A DNA stretch of 64,000 bases from Occultella aeris (GCF_902703175.1 NZ_CACRYJ010000053.1:1-64000), one strand, 5' to 3'; counted from the stretch's first letter, positions 49,000 through 58,410 are shown. The notes: generated by a model not told the origin, from the sequence alone. A program made the numbers and translations.

Positions 49000-49566
49000 T
49001 CAGCCGGTGAGTTCGGTGGTGGTCGCGAACCACAGCGTCGTGTCGCCGTAGGTCTTCTCACCGTCCGGGGTCAGGCCTTCGGGCCAGCTCGGTTCGCCGG
49101 ATCGCCGGGCCTGCTCCACCACGACCACGGCGCCCGGAGCGAGCCATCCTGGGGCGGCGAGCGCGGCCAGCACCTCGTCGAGTCCGCCGAGGTCGTAGGG
49201 CGGGTCCAGCAGCACGAGGTCGAACGGGCTGCCGGGTGGGCCGCCGTCGAGGTAGCGCTCCACCCGCGTCGCGACCACCCGGACCCGGTCCGCCAGGCCC
49301 ACCTGCGCCGCGTTGGACCGGCAGAGCGCCGCGGCTACTTTCGCTGCCTCGACCGCGACCACCTCGGCGGCGCCGCGGCTGGCGGCCTCCAGCCCGAGCG
49401 CGCCGGAGCCGGCGTAAAGGTCCAGCACGCGGGCGCCGCGAACGACGCCGAGATGATCGAGTCGCGAGAACAGCGCCTCCCGGACCCGCTCGCTGGTGGG
49501 CCGGGTCCCGGTGGGCGGCACCTTGAGCGCACGGCCACCGGCGGCGCCGGCCACGATCCGCGTCAT
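49000..49566 (-). CDS. rsmD: 16S rRNA (guanine966-N2)-methyltransferase
   Basis: 188 aa. SAM loop VLDLYAGSGALGLEAASRGA (47-66) and catalytic DPPY (121-124). MTRIVAGAAGGRALKVPPTG is the typical start. ATGA overlap with the DUF6297 gene. In many actinobacteria coaD follows directly; here it is 9 kb further on. Confidence 0.95.
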   Translation of the reverse strand: MTRIVAGAAGGRALKVPPTGTRPTSERVREALFSRLDHLGVVRGARVLDLYAGSGALGLEAASRGAAEVVAVEAAKVAAALCRSNAAQVGLADRVRVVATRVERYLDGGPPGSPFDLVLLDPPYDLGGLDEVLAALAAPGWLAPGAVVVVEQARRSGEPSWPEGLTPDGEKTYGDTTLWFATTTELTG

Positions 49567-51188
49567 CGCGCCCCGGCCGCCTTCTGCGCCTGGTTGGCCC
49601 GCTCCATCATCGACGGCTTCTTCTCGTCCTTCACGTGGGTCGCGATGGCGAACGCGATCGCCGAGGTGGCGGCCTGCAGCCAGACGAGCACGAATGTCGG
49701 CCCGAACGCGATGAGCGCGATGAGCGTCGGGATCAGGCAGAGCACCACCAGGTCCGGCCCGCGGGCGAACGCCAGCAGCACACCGGGCGGCACCGGTCCC
49801 ATCGGGCCCGTCACCAACGGCTTGGTCCAGTCCGGCGGCTTCCGGTAAGCGGCTCGGACCACACCCGCGGCGAAGGTGGGAGCCGCGATCACGCCGAGCA
49901 GGATCCAGCCGGGCAGGCTGCCATGGGTGGCGCCCCAGACCGCGAACACCCCTGCGGACCAGAGCACCATGATCACGCCCGGCAGGATGATCCGGACCCG
50001 GCGTACGTCGAATGCGGAGATCGGGAAGAAGCGGTCCAGCACCGGCGCCATCTCGGCGCGTCGGGCGCCCTCGGCCGTGGCCATGGCAGCCAGGTAGCCG
50101 CCGATCAGCAGCATCGCCACGTTCACGCCGGTGGGCCAGCCGGCGAGCAGTGCCATCAGAGCCACGGACGCCGCCACCGCGATCTGGATCAGGTGCCGCG
50201 GAGAACGGGCCAGCACCAGTGCATCCCCGGTGACGATGGCACTGACCGGACCGCGGACCCAGGGCAGCCGCGCCGAGCGGCGACGCTGGTCCGGGGCGGT
50301 GCTCACGCTCAGGGCACGGCCGAGCTCGCGGGTGTCCACCGAGGTGACCGCCCCGGCGGCGTACGCCGAGACAGCGCCGCGGGCTCGCAGTTCTCGCCCT
50401 GAGATGGCGTTCAGGCCGGTGTCCACCCGGACCACCAGGGCCACCACGAGGACGGCGAGCGCACCGATCGCGACCACGGCAACGGCCCCACTGGGCAGGT
50501 TCAGGGGTTGGGGTCGCACGAACACCAGGATCAGCCCGAGCAGCGGGCCCGCGGCCATCAGGATGTCCCCGATCAGGGCGGCGGGACGCACCCGTGCTGC
50601 TCGCTTGTTGCCGAGCTGCACCTGGCCGGCGGCCACGGCGAGCGCGAGCGCCGCGCCCGCGAGGGTGCACAGGGCGACGATGGACCCGAGCGCGGGGCCG
50701 GGCTCCCCCAGCGCCAGGAACGCGATCAGGAGACCACCGGCCGCGCCGACCACGGCGCCCATGATCGGCACCAGCACCGACCTGGGGCGCAGCAGTCCGC
50801 GGCGGTCCGCCGGCGTCGTCAGCCACCAGACGGCCTGACCGCCGCCCATCCCGATCGGTCCGATCCGCCCAGCCAGCCCCACGACCGCGCCGGCCACGAT
50901 GAGCGCTGCGACGACGGCGAGCCAGGTCGGGTCGAGGGTGTGCACCTCCGGCCCGGAGGTGATCGTGGCGTTCAGCCCCTGCACGGCACCGAGTGCGATC
51001 GCCAGCGCGATGGCCGCGCTGAACACCACCGAGTAGACCTCGGAGATCACCTCGAAGAAGCTGCCGCCGGTGTGCGCCTCGGTTGCGTCCCTGGTCAGCG
51101 AGCGCAGCTGCCGGCCGGTGGGCCAGGCGTCGTCGGGGACGACGTCACCGTCGGTCGGTCGGTCGTCGCCGGTGTCCGTGGTGCTCAC
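49563..51188 (-). CDS. DUF6297-type ABC-2 permease
   Basis: 541 aa with about twelve hydrophobic helices after a 45-residue polar N-terminus containing SLTRDATEAHTGGSFFEVIS. GRIGPIGMGGGQAVWWLTTPADRRGLLRPR (in pieces: GRIGPIGMGGGQ, WWLTTPADRRGLL) is characteristic of actinobacterial permease-like proteins next to a lone ABC ATPase. Probably the membrane part of an exporter with the overlapping ATPase gene; substrate unknown. Confidence 0.82.
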   Translation of the reverse strand: MSTTDTGDDRPTDGDVVPDDAWPTGRQLRSLTRDATEAHTGGSFFEVISEVYSVVFSAAIALAIALGAVQGLNATITSGPEVHTLDPTWLAVVAALIVAGAVVGLAGRIGPIGMGGGQAVWWLTTPADRRGLLRPRSVLVPIMGAVVGAAGGLLIAFLALGEPGPALGSIVALCTLAGAALALAVAAGQVQLGNKRAARVRPAALIGDILMAAGPLLGLILVFVRPQPLNLPSGAVAVVAIGALAVLVVALVVRVDTGLNAISGRELRARGAVSAYAAGAVTSVDTRELGRALSVSTAPDQRRRSARLPWVRGPVSAIVTGDALVLARSPRHLIQIAVAASVALMALLAGWPTGVNVAMLLIGGYLAAMATAEGARRAEMAPVLDRFFPISAFDVRRVRIILPGVIMVLWSAGVFAVWGATHGSLPGWILLGVIAAPTFAAGVVRAAYRKPPDWTKPLVTGPMGPVPPGVLLAFARGPDLVVLCLIPTLIALIAFGPTFVLVWLQAATSAIAFAIATHVKDEKKPSMMERANQAQKAAGAR

Positions 51189-51892
51189 ATCGCCTCGATC
51201 GCCTGGGCTGCGACCTCGGGGCTGACGACCCGGACCTCCTCCTCGCCGAGCAGGACCGCACGCGTGGCGACCACTCGGACCAGGACCGGGTCATGGGTGG
51301 CCATGACCACACCGCCACCGGTCTTGCGCTCGGCGGCGAGCCGTTCCGCGAGGCGGTCGCGCATGCCGGAGTCGAGGCGTTGCTCGGGTTCGTCGAGGAC
51401 CATCAGCCGGCGGGGCCGGACGAACGCCGAGGCGAGCAACAACCGGCGACGCTGCCCGGAGGACAACGCCGTTGGCGCGGCCTGCTGGCGGGCCGTGAGC
51501 CCGAACTCCTCGATGATCCCCGTGACCAGTTCCGAGACGCGCTCCATGCCGTGCCCGCGGGCGGTCAGCAGGAGGTGCTCGCGGACGGTGAGGGCCGGCA
51601 GATAGGAGTCCTCGTCCAGCACGATCGCGACGTCGGCGCGGAACCGGCGGGTGCGCTCGTCGACGGGCCGACCGAACACGTCGATCTGCCCGCCGAGGAC
51701 GTCAAGGAGGCCTGCGACGGCGCGGAGGAAGGTCGACTTGCCCGTGCCGTTCGCGCCCACGACGGCCAGGCCCTCGCCCGCCTTCATGCTCACGGAGATC
51801 GGTGGGCAGACGGCGCTGGCGATGTCCGAGCCGTAGCCGACGCTGACCTTGTCCGCGCGGATCATGGGGGCGGACGTCTGCTTCTTAGCCAC
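51185..51892 (-). CDS. ABC transporter ATP-binding protein
   Basis: 235 aa. Walker A VGANGTGKST, Q-loop region, signature ALSSGQRRRLLLASAFVRPR and Walker B LMVLDEPEQRLD, with TH switch at VMATHDPVLV. GTG start. ATGA overlap with the DUF6297 permease gene, so the two make one exporter. It sits between recG and rsmD. Confidence 0.92.
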   Translation of the reverse strand: MAKKQTSAPMIRADKVSVGYGSDIASAVCPPISVSMKAGEGLAVVGANGTGKSTFLRAVAGLLDVLGGQIDVFGRPVDERTRRFRADVAIVLDEDSYLPALTVREHLLLTARGHGMERVSELVTGIIEEFGLTARQQAAPTALSSGQRRRLLLASAFVRPRRLMVLDEPEQRLDSGMRDRLAERLAAERKTGGGVVMATHDPVLVRVVATRAVLLGEEEVRVVSPEVAAQAIEAM

Positions 51893-51921
51893 GGTCGGGT
51901 AACTCCAGGGGGTAGGGCCGG

Positions 51922-54123
51922 TCAGGCACGATCGAGGAACTCCTCGTGGTCCGGGTCGACGAGCTGGGTGATGGCGACCAACAGGTCCGGGTGGTGGACC
52001 AGGTTGGGATCCTCGGCGATGAGCCTACGCGCGTCCTCGCGGGCCTCCTCGATCACGCCCCGGTCGGTGAACACCCGGAGGAGCTTGAGGGAGTTGCCGC
52101 GGCCGGACTGCGCCGCGCCGAGCACGTCCCCCTCGCGGCGCTGCTCGAGGTCCTTCTCGGCGAGCACGAACCCGTCGGTCGTCTCGGTCAGGACCTTGAG
52201 CCGCTGCAGCGCCGGCGTGTCCTCGCCGGCGCCGGTGACGAGCAGGCAGGTGCCCGGTGCGCTGCCCCGGCCCACCCGGCCGCGGAGCTGGTGCAGCTGG
52301 GACAACCCGAACCGGTCGGCGTCCATGACGACCATGACGGACGCCTCGGGTACGTCCACGCCGACCTCGATGACGGTGGTGGTGACCAGCACGGGGGTGC
52401 AGCCGGCGGAGAACGCCTCCATGACGGCGTCCTTCTCATCACTCGGAAGGCGGCCGTGCATCACGCCGACGGCGATCCCGGAGAGCACCGGTTCGGCCTC
52501 GAGCAGCTCGGCGACCTCCTCGACGGTGGCCAGTGGGCGCTTGTCGTCGGGCGCATCGAGCAGATCCGCACCGTCGTCGCCGCCGTTGGCGGTGATCCGG
52601 GGCGCCACCACATAGGCCCGCTCGCCCCGCTCGACCGCCTCGGCGACCAGCTGCCAGGTGCGCGCGACCCACTTCGGCCTGTCCACCGGCACCAGGTGCG
52701 TGGTGATCGGCGAGCGCCCGGCCGGCACCTCCCGCAGGGTGGATACCTCGACGTCCCCGAAGAACGTCATCGCGACCGAGCGCGGGATCGGGGTGGCGGT
52801 CATGTAGAGCTGGTGCGGCACCGTGCGCCCCTTGGCCCGAAGCGCGTCCCGCTGCTCCACCCCGAACCGGTGCTGCTCGTCGATCACGGTGAGGGCGAGG
52901 TCGGCGAACTGGACCTTCTCGTTCAACAGCGAGTGCGTGCCGATGACGATGCCGGCCGCCCCGGAGGCCGCGTCCGCGAGCGCCTGGCGCCGCTGAGCCG
53001 CGCTCAGTGAACCGGTCAGCAGCGCCACCCGGGTGCCGTCGGCGGCGCCGCCGAGCATGCCGGCCTCGCCGAGCGGGCCGAGCAGGTTCCGGATGGACCG
53101 GGCATGCTGCTGGGCGAGCACCTCCGTCGGTGCGAGCAGCGCCGCCTGCCCGCCGGCGTCGATGACCTGCATCATCGCCCGGAGCGCCACCACGGTCTTG
53201 CCGGACCCGACCTCGCCCTGCAGGAGCCGTTGCATCGGGCTGGGCGCGGCCAGGTCCGCGGAGATCTCCGCGGACACCTCTAGCTGACCGCCGGTCAGGG
53301 CGAACGGAAGCTGCGCGTCGAGTGCGTCCAGCAGGGCGCCGGGCCGCGGTGGGCGTGGCGTGGCCTCGTAGGCGGCGATGTCCGCGCGCCGGCGGGCCAG
53401 GGCGGTCTGTAGCAGGAACGCCTCGGTGTAGCGGAACCGGTGCTGGGCGCGGCGATAGTCGGCCTCGGCGTGCGGCCGGTGGATCATCCGCATCGCCTGG
53501 GTCGCGTCCAGCATGCCCCGGCGCTCCACGATCTCGGCCGGCACCGGGTCGTTGACCTCGCCGTCGTGCAGCGGGTCCACCACCATGCGCATCGCCCGCC
53601 TGATCAGGAGCGAACTGACCTTCGCCGTCGCCGGGTAGACCGGGACCGGTCGCTCGGCCTCGTGGGCGGCGCGCAGATCGTCGAGGACGTCCCCGGTGTC
53701 GAACGGCTCGAACTCGGGGTGCTTGAGCTGGATGGTGCCGTTGAAGTTCTCCACCTCCCCGGAGAAGATCGCCGAGGTGCCGATCGTCAAGGCGTGCTTC
53801 AGCCCGTGGACGGTGCCCTGGTGCCGCGCGAAGAAGCGCATCGGGAGCCGGGTGCGTCCGTCGCTGACCGTGACGTCCACCAGCGTCATCGACCCGTTGC
53901 GGGCTCGACGCGAGGAGAAGTCCACCACCTCGGCTGCAACCGTGACGTTCTCACCCACCCGCAGCTCGGACAGCGTGGTGTACTCGCCGCGTTTGAGGTA
54001 CCGGCGCGGGAAGTGGAAGAGCAGACCACGCTGGTCGGTGATGCCGATGGTGACCAGTGCCTTGGCAGCACCCGGACCGACCAGGCGGCTGAACTCCTTG
54101 GTCGGCGTGGGCTTCTCGGCCAT
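51922..54123 (-). CDS. recG: ATP-dependent DNA helicase RecG
   Basis: 733 aa. Restarts stalled forks by branch migration. N-terminal wedge/OB domain (TTLSELRVGENVTVAAEVVD), helicase domain with GEVGSGKT, VIDEQHRFGVEQR, TATPIPRS and VGVDVPEASVMVV, and QLRGRVGRG. I use the second in-frame ATG: the site GGGGGAGGG ends directly at the first ATG but is 6 nt before the second. First gene of recG-ABC-DUF6297-rsmD. Confidence 0.96.
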   Translation of the reverse strand: MAEKPTPTKEFSRLVGPGAAKALVTIGITDQRGLLFHFPRRYLKRGEYTTLSELRVGENVTVAAEVVDFSSRRARNGSMTLVDVTVSDGRTRLPMRFFARHQGTVHGLKHALTIGTSAIFSGEVENFNGTIQLKHPEFEPFDTGDVLDDLRAAHEAERPVPVYPATAKVSSLLIRRAMRMVVDPLHDGEVNDPVPAEIVERRGMLDATQAMRMIHRPHAEADYRRAQHRFRYTEAFLLQTALARRRADIAAYEATPRPPRPGALLDALDAQLPFALTGGQLEVSAEISADLAAPSPMQRLLQGEVGSGKTVVALRAMMQVIDAGGQAALLAPTEVLAQQHARSIRNLLGPLGEAGMLGGAADGTRVALLTGSLSAAQRRQALADAASGAAGIVIGTHSLLNEKVQFADLALTVIDEQHRFGVEQRDALRAKGRTVPHQLYMTATPIPRSVAMTFFGDVEVSTLREVPAGRSPITTHLVPVDRPKWVARTWQLVAEAVERGERAYVVAPRITANGGDDGADLLDAPDDKRPLATVEEVAELLEAEPVLSGIAVGVMHGRLPSDEKDAVMEAFSAGCTPVLVTTTVIEVGVDVPEASVMVVMDADRFGLSQLHQLRGRVGRGSAPGTCLLVTGAGEDTPALQRLKVLTETTDGFVLAEKDLEQRREGDVLGAAQSGRGNSLKLLRVFTDRGVIEEAREDARRLIAEDPNLVHHPDLLVAITQLVDPDHEEFLDRA

Positions 54124-54260
54124 CTGCATCCCTCCCCCGCGATGCTATCGCCCGGCGCCGACAGCGCCGCGCCCGGCACACGCCCCGTCGGGCCCACCCG
54201 GCCACGGCCGGCGGTGGGAAGATGTGGCCAAGCCCACGCACCGCCGTCGGGCCGTAGGGT

Positions 54261-54290
54261 TTGGGCCGGAGGGCCCGTGTGGAGTACTCT
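54261..54290 (+). promoter_or_regulatory. possible rpmB promoter
   Basis: TTGGGC (54261-54266), 18-nt spacer, TACTCT (54285-54290). A small stem TGCCCA/TGGGCA follows early in the ~105-nt leader. Confidence 0.45.
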
Positions 54291-54402
54291 GGACCGGTTG
54301 CCCAACCATGGGCACGGTACGGCAGGCGTTGCGCCACGGCCGACCCCAACGAACTTTGCCGCTTCACCCTGTGGCGAGCACTGACCTAAGAGGAGACACA
54401 CC

Positions 54403-54597
54403 GTGGCTGCTACGTGTGACGTCTGCGCCAAGGCCCCGAGCTTCGGCCACAGCATCTCGCACTCCCACCGTCGCACCAAGCGTCGCTGGAACCCGAACAT
54501 CCAGAAGGTTCGCACCATCGTGGACGGCACGCCCAAGCGCGTGAACGTGTGCACCTCCTGCCTCAAGGCGGGCAAGGTCGTCCGCCGCGCCAGCTGA
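54403..54597 (+). CDS. rpmB: 50S ribosomal protein L28
   Basis: 64 aa. Starts with GTG after AAGAGGAGACACACC. CDVCAKAPSFGHSISHSHRR and VCTSCLKAGKVVR show the two CxxC zinc-binding pairs of the Cys-plus L28 form. RRWNPNIQKVR is the family core. Ends at an intrinsic terminator. Confidence 0.98.
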   Translation: MAATCDVCAKAPSFGHSISHSHRRTKRRWNPNIQKVRTIVDGTPKRVNVCTSCLKAGKVVRRAS

Positions 54598-54613
54598 TAC
54601 CCGCAGACTCCGG

Positions 54614-54642
54614 GAGCCGTCCACCGTCGAGGTGGGCGGCTC
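54614..54642 (+). terminator. rpmB intrinsic terminator
   Basis: GAGCCGTCCACC pairs with GGTGGGCGGCTC (one G-U) around GTCGA, followed by TCGTGTTT. Confidence 0.8.
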
Positions 54643-54663
54643 TCGTGTTTCACAGCCCCGGGG

Positions 54664-55311
54664 TCAGGTGGTCAGGGTGCGGAAGCCGTCCCGCCAGCTC
54701 GGGTGGTCCGGCTCCCACCCGAGCTCGGTGCGCGCCCGGGCGTTGTCCGAACCCCGCACGGCCGTCATCAGGTTCAGCCCGTGCCGGCCGAGCAGGGGCC
54801 GCGCCAGCCAGGCCGGGACCCCGCGCGGCGGGCGCACGCCGAGCACCTCGGACAGATACGGCAGCCACACACTGACCGGCGCCGGGTCGGAGTCGGTGAT
54901 GTTGTAGATCCCCGGCCGGCCCCGCCCCACCGCGAGCGCCGTGGCGCGGGCGGCGTCGGCGATGTGCACGAACGACCACACCCCGCCTCCACCACCGACC
55001 ACCGGAAGTTTGCGGGCCCGGACCATGGCGAGCTGGTCGCCGCCGGGACCGATCCCGGTGCCCGGTCCGTAGAACGTGCCGTATCGCAGCGCGAGCGCGT
55101 CGATGCCGGTCGCGGCGGTGACCGCCGCCTCGGTGTGCTTGATGCCCGCGAGTGTCCGACGGGACTCCGGCGCGGGATCGGCGTCGAGCGGTGCCGACTC
55201 GTCATGCACCGACGCCCCGGTGCGCGCGTTCGGCCACCCGGTGTAGCTGGCGGCAATGAACCGCTTCGCACCCACCGCCCGAGCCGCCTCCAGCAGGTTG
55301 TCCGTGCCTCG
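54664..55311 (-). pseudogene. NAD-dependent epimerase/dehydratase, N-terminus deleted
   Basis: The C-terminal ~215 residues of an extended SDR: RGTDNLLEAARAVGAKRFIA, SYTGWP, the late active-site/substrate segment ALRYGTFYGPGTGIGPGGDQ, WSFVHIADAARATALAV and GIYNITDSDPAPVSVWLPY. The Rossmann GxxGxxG part and first strands (about 85-100 residues) are missing: the homology stops at 55306-55311, exactly where homology to a sigma factor on the other strand begins. The frame stays open further up, but only as Arg/Pro-rich antisense nonsense. Probably non-functional. Confidence 0.75.
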
Positions 55312-55805
55312 ACTACCCGCGGATCGGCGAGATCGTGGAACGGTCCCCGCAGTCCTGCCGCCAGGTGTACTCGCGGGCGCGCCGCCACCTGGCCGCGGCC
55401 GGCCCGCCCGACGGCGCCGGTGCGGACCGCACGTCCGTCGCCGAGGCGCTGGTGGACGCGCTACACCGCGCGGACGTCGCACGGGTGGAGGCGTTGCTCG
55501 CCGCGGACGTTCGTTTCCACGCCGACGGCGGTGGCCGGGCACCGGCGATCGCCCACCCGCTCGAGGGGGCGGAAGCGGTGGCGCGGTTCCTGCTGGGGCT
55601 GGCCCGGCGGGGCGCTCGGTTCGGGCTCCAGCTCGACGTGATCGAGGCGAACGGCGGGCCGGCCCTGCGGGCGCGCGGAGCCGATGGCGCGTGGCTGGCC
55701 GTGATGGCCGTGCAGGTGGCCGGCGGCCGGGTGCTGGGCCTGCAGAATCAGATCAACCCGGACAAGCTCGCGCACCTGGGGCAGGTCGGGACCTCGCGGC
55801 CCTGA
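55308..55805 (+). pseudogene. ECF41-type sigma factor, N-terminus deleted
   Basis: Begins abruptly in region 4 (LDYPRIGEIVERSPQSCRQV, then YSRARRHLAA) and runs through the SnoaL-like C-terminal extension. That extension carries the ECF41 hallmarks: a DGGG(R/K) motif (HADGGGRAPA) and NPDKL (NQINPDKLAHLG). Region 2, which binds the -10, is gone, so it cannot work as a sigma factor; a GTG at 55335 could still start a SnoaL-like remnant. ECF41 genes are typically next to carboxymuconolactone decarboxylase, oxidoreductase or epimerase genes, as the flanking epimerase fragment shows. Confidence 0.78.
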
Positions 55806-55905
55806 TGGCGCAGGGAGACGCGTCGGCCGGCGCCGCGGGATCGTCGAGACCGGGCGAACACCCACGCTAGACCCGCGGTCCTGCGGCGCCGTTCGCTCGC
55901 ACGGT

Positions 55906-57102
55906 TCACGCGTCGTCGTCCGCCAGGGCGGTCGCCACCGGAACGCCTCCGCGCAAAGACATCGCCACGAGCGGGAAGACGAGCACCGACAGCATGCCGG
56001 CGCCGACGAGCGCCGCCGCCAGTCCGGTCGTCAGATAGCCCTCGGCGACGCCGATCGCCGTCACGGCGACGATGATCGGCAAGCCCGTCGCGCCCATGAG
56101 ACCGATGGAGATCCGGTCTCGCCGCGACGCGCCGACGGGTGCCGCGAGCATCGACGGGACGCCACGCACGACGAACAGCGCGGCGAAGCCGACGCCGAGC
56201 ACCGCAAGCAGCCTCGGGTCCGCCAGCAGCGCGGCGAGATCGAAGGAGACTCCGGTGTTGATGAAGAAGACAGGCACCAGGAAACCGAACGCGATGGCCT
56301 CGACCTTGCTCTCGACCGCCTCCTGGTCCTCGCGCTTGGCGTCCCGGATCAGCAGGCGCCAGACGAGGCCGGCGACGAAGGCGCCGAGCAGGAAGTCGAC
56401 CTCAAGGGCGAGACTGAGCGCCAGGAGCGCGGCGAGCAGGAGGAACACGACGCGGATCGCGAACTGACCGGAGGTGTGCAGCGTCGCGTTGACGAACTTG
56501 TGCAGAGCGCCGTGCGGACCGCGGATCCCGTACCAGATCGCCAGCCCCGCGACGACGGCGAACACGGCCAGTACGGCCGACGCGGCGCCGGGCGACCGGG
56601 TCCCGAGGAAGACCGAGATCGCGATGAGTGGGCCGAACTCGCCGACCGCGCCGAGTGCGCTCACGCTGTGACCGAACGGCGTGTCGAGTTCGCGGGCGTC
56701 CCGCAGGATGGGCAGCAGGGTCCCGAGCGCCGTCGAGGCCATGGCGACACCGAGGATCACGGCGGCCTCCCCGGGCGCGATGAGCCACCCGAGGCCCACC
56801 CCGACGACGAGGCTCACGAGCCAACCGAGCGTTGCGTTTCGGCCCGTCCGGCCGCGCAGGGCCGACGTCTGGATCTCGGTGCCGGCCACGAAGAACAGCA
56901 TCGCGAGACCGAGGTCGGCGAGTCGGTCGCTGAACTCGTTCGGATGCACCCACCCGAGCAGGCTCGGGCCCGCCACGATGCCGAGCATCAGCTCGAACAC
57001 GACGACGGGGATACGCACCCACCGCCCGAGTCCTCGCGCCAGCAGCGGCGCGACGACGGCGAGCAACGGGATGACCACGAGCGCGACGTCGGCAGCCTCC
57101 AC
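55906..57102 (-). CDS. CPA2-type cation/proton antiporter
   Basis: 398 aa with about 11-12 membrane helices. GRWVRIPVVVFELMLGIVAG, LAMLFFVAGTEIQTSALRGR, and VDFLLGAFVAGLVWRLL fit the KefB/NapA-like family. There is no C-terminal TrkA-N domain. GTG start 6 nt after TACGCT, so a leaderless transcript is likely. Ion preference (Na+ or K+) cannot be read. Confidence 0.88.
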   Translation of the reverse strand: MEAADVALVVIPLLAVVAPLLARGLGRWVRIPVVVFELMLGIVAGPSLLGWVHPNEFSDRLADLGLAMLFFVAGTEIQTSALRGRTGRNATLGWLVSLVVGVGLGWLIAPGEAAVILGVAMASTALGTLLPILRDARELDTPFGHSVSALGAVGEFGPLIAISVFLGTRSPGAASAVLAVFAVVAGLAIWYGIRGPHGALHKFVNATLHTSGQFAIRVVFLLLAALLALSLALEVDFLLGAFVAGLVWRLLIRDAKREDQEAVESKVEAIAFGFLVPVFFINTGVSFDLAALLADPRLLAVLGVGFAALFVVRGVPSMLAAPVGASRRDRISIGLMGATGLPIIVAVTAIGVAEGYLTTGLAAALVGAGMLSVLVFPLVAMSLRGGVPVATALADDDA

Positions 57103-57108
57103 GGGCTC

Positions 57109-57114
57109 AGCGTA
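57109..57114 (-). promoter_or_regulatory. -10 element of leaderless antiporter promoter
   Basis: TACGCT, 6 nt (GAGCCC) before the GTG start. Confidence 0.45.
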
Positions 57115-57141
57115 GTGACACCGGGCTCGAAACCCTGGCGT

Positions 57142-57660
57142 CTACTCCTCGAGCGAGCCGAGCGTGTCGAGGTAGCGGCGCAGCAGATCGACGAACGCCG
57201 ACCGGTCCGCCGCGGCGAAGCCGGCCAGGGTTGCCTCCTCGTCCGCGAACAGGGCGGTGACGGTCGCCTCGAGCAGATCCTGTCCGGCCGGGGTGAGTGC
57301 GACCACGACGGAGCGCGAGTCCCGGGTGGAGGTCCGGCGGGTCACCAGCGCGGCGGCCTCGGCGCGGGTGAGACGCTGCGACACGGCGCCGCTGGTGACC
57401 AGGGTCCGCTCGGCGAGCTGCCCCGGCGTCAGTTCGTACGGCGGCCCGGACCGTCGGATCGTGCTGAGCAGGTCCAGGGTGGCGTCGTCGGTGCCGAGCC
57501 CCCGCAGCAGCCGGGACCGGCGCAGCCGCAACAGCTTCGCAGTCCGTCGGATCCGCGTGATGACGGCGATCGAGGAGACGTCCAGATCGGGGCGTTCGCG
57601 GTGCCAGTCCCGCTCGATGGCGTCCACGGGGTCGGTCGGCGAGTCGTTGGGCTCGGTCAT
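57142..57660 (-). CDS. MarR-family transcriptional regulator
   Basis: 172 aa winged-helix protein. GPPYELTPGQLAERTLVTSG (recognition region), AVSQRLTRAEAAALVTRRTS, DSRSVVVALTPAGQDLLEA (wing and following helix). The ATG 12 codons into the open frame has GGATGA upstream and lies just after the SDR stop. Cotranscribed with the SDR gene; the palindrome at 58411-58434 is its likely operator, giving autoregulation. Confidence 0.9.
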   Translation of the reverse strand: MTEPNDSPTDPVDAIERDWHRERPDLDVSSIAVITRIRRTAKLLRLRRSRLLRGLGTDDATLDLLSTIRRSGPPYELTPGQLAERTLVTSGAVSQRLTRAEAAALVTRRTSTRDSRSVVVALTPAGQDLLEATVTALFADEEATLAGFAAADRSAFVDLLRRYLDTLGSLEE

Positions 57661-57667
57661 CGCTCGC

Positions 57668-58408
57668 TCATCCGGGCAGTGCCCCGCCGTTGACACCGAT
57701 CACCTGGGCGGTCAGGTGTCCGGCGTCGGCGGAGGCCAGGAACGCGATCGTCGCGGCGATGTCGCCCGGTTCGCCGGCCCGCTTCGTGAGGGTCTCGCCG
57801 ATGAGCCGGGCATGGCGCGCATCGGTCATCGCGTCCCCGAAGAACTCGGTGCCGGAGGTGTAGCCCGGGGCGACCACGTTCACGGTGATGCCCCGCGACC
57901 CGAGGGCGCGGGCCCGGTCGTAGGCCCACCCGTGCAGCGCCGCCTTGGCGCTCGCGTAGCCGAGCCCGCCGCCACGTTGCCCGGCGATCGAGCCGACGGC
58001 GACCACGCGGCCGCGCCTGCCGCGAAGGGCCGGGCCGAGGGCGTGGGTGAGCAACGCCGTCGAGAGCACGTTCGCGGCGAACGAGGAGCTCAGGTCCGCC
58101 GCCACCGCGCCCAGCCCGTCGCCGTCGACGACCGGCTCAGCATCCACGAGGCCGCCGGCGGCGTGCACGAGGACGTCGACGCCGTCGTGCCGCTCGGTGA
58201 TCTCGGCCGCCGCGCGCCGCACCTGCGCGACGTCGGTCAGGTCGCCCGGATGGACCGAGTGGCCCTTGCCCGGCAGTCCCGCACGGGTGCGTTCGAGCCG
58301 GTCCGGTCGGCGTCCGCACAGGGCCACCGTGTAACCGTCGCCGGCCAGCCGGGCGGCCGTCGCGGCGCCGATCCCACTTCCGGCTCCTGTGATCACTGCA
58401 ATCTCCAT
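57668..58408 (-). CDS. short-chain dehydrogenase/reductase
   Basis: 246 aa classical SDR. Cofactor loop TGAGSGIGAAT (8-18), CGRRPDR suggesting NADP, NAG-like HAAG, catalytic Ser (VAVGSIAG), YASAK (Tyr and Lys) and VAPGYTSG. The substrate is unknown. ATG lies 6 nt after TAAGAT inside the palindromic operator, so the SDR-MarR transcript looks leaderless. Confidence 0.92.
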   Translation of the reverse strand: MEIAVITGAGSGIGAATAARLAGDGYTVALCGRRPDRLERTRAGLPGKGHSVHPGDLTDVAQVRRAAAEITERHDGVDVLVHAAGGLVDAEPVVDGDGLGAVAADLSSSFAANVLSTALLTHALGPALRGRRGRVVAVGSIAGQRGGGLGYASAKAALHGWAYDRARALGSRGITVNVVAPGYTSGTEFFGDAMTDARHARLIGETLTKRAGEPGDIAATIAFLASADAGHLTAQVIGVNGGALPG

Positions 58409-58410
58409 TG

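Noticed and set aside
54664-55542. Epimerase as an intact 292-codon gene
   Set aside because: The first ~77 codons are antisense to the sigma-factor remnant and lack any Rossmann loop; homology begins only at RGTDNLLEAA.
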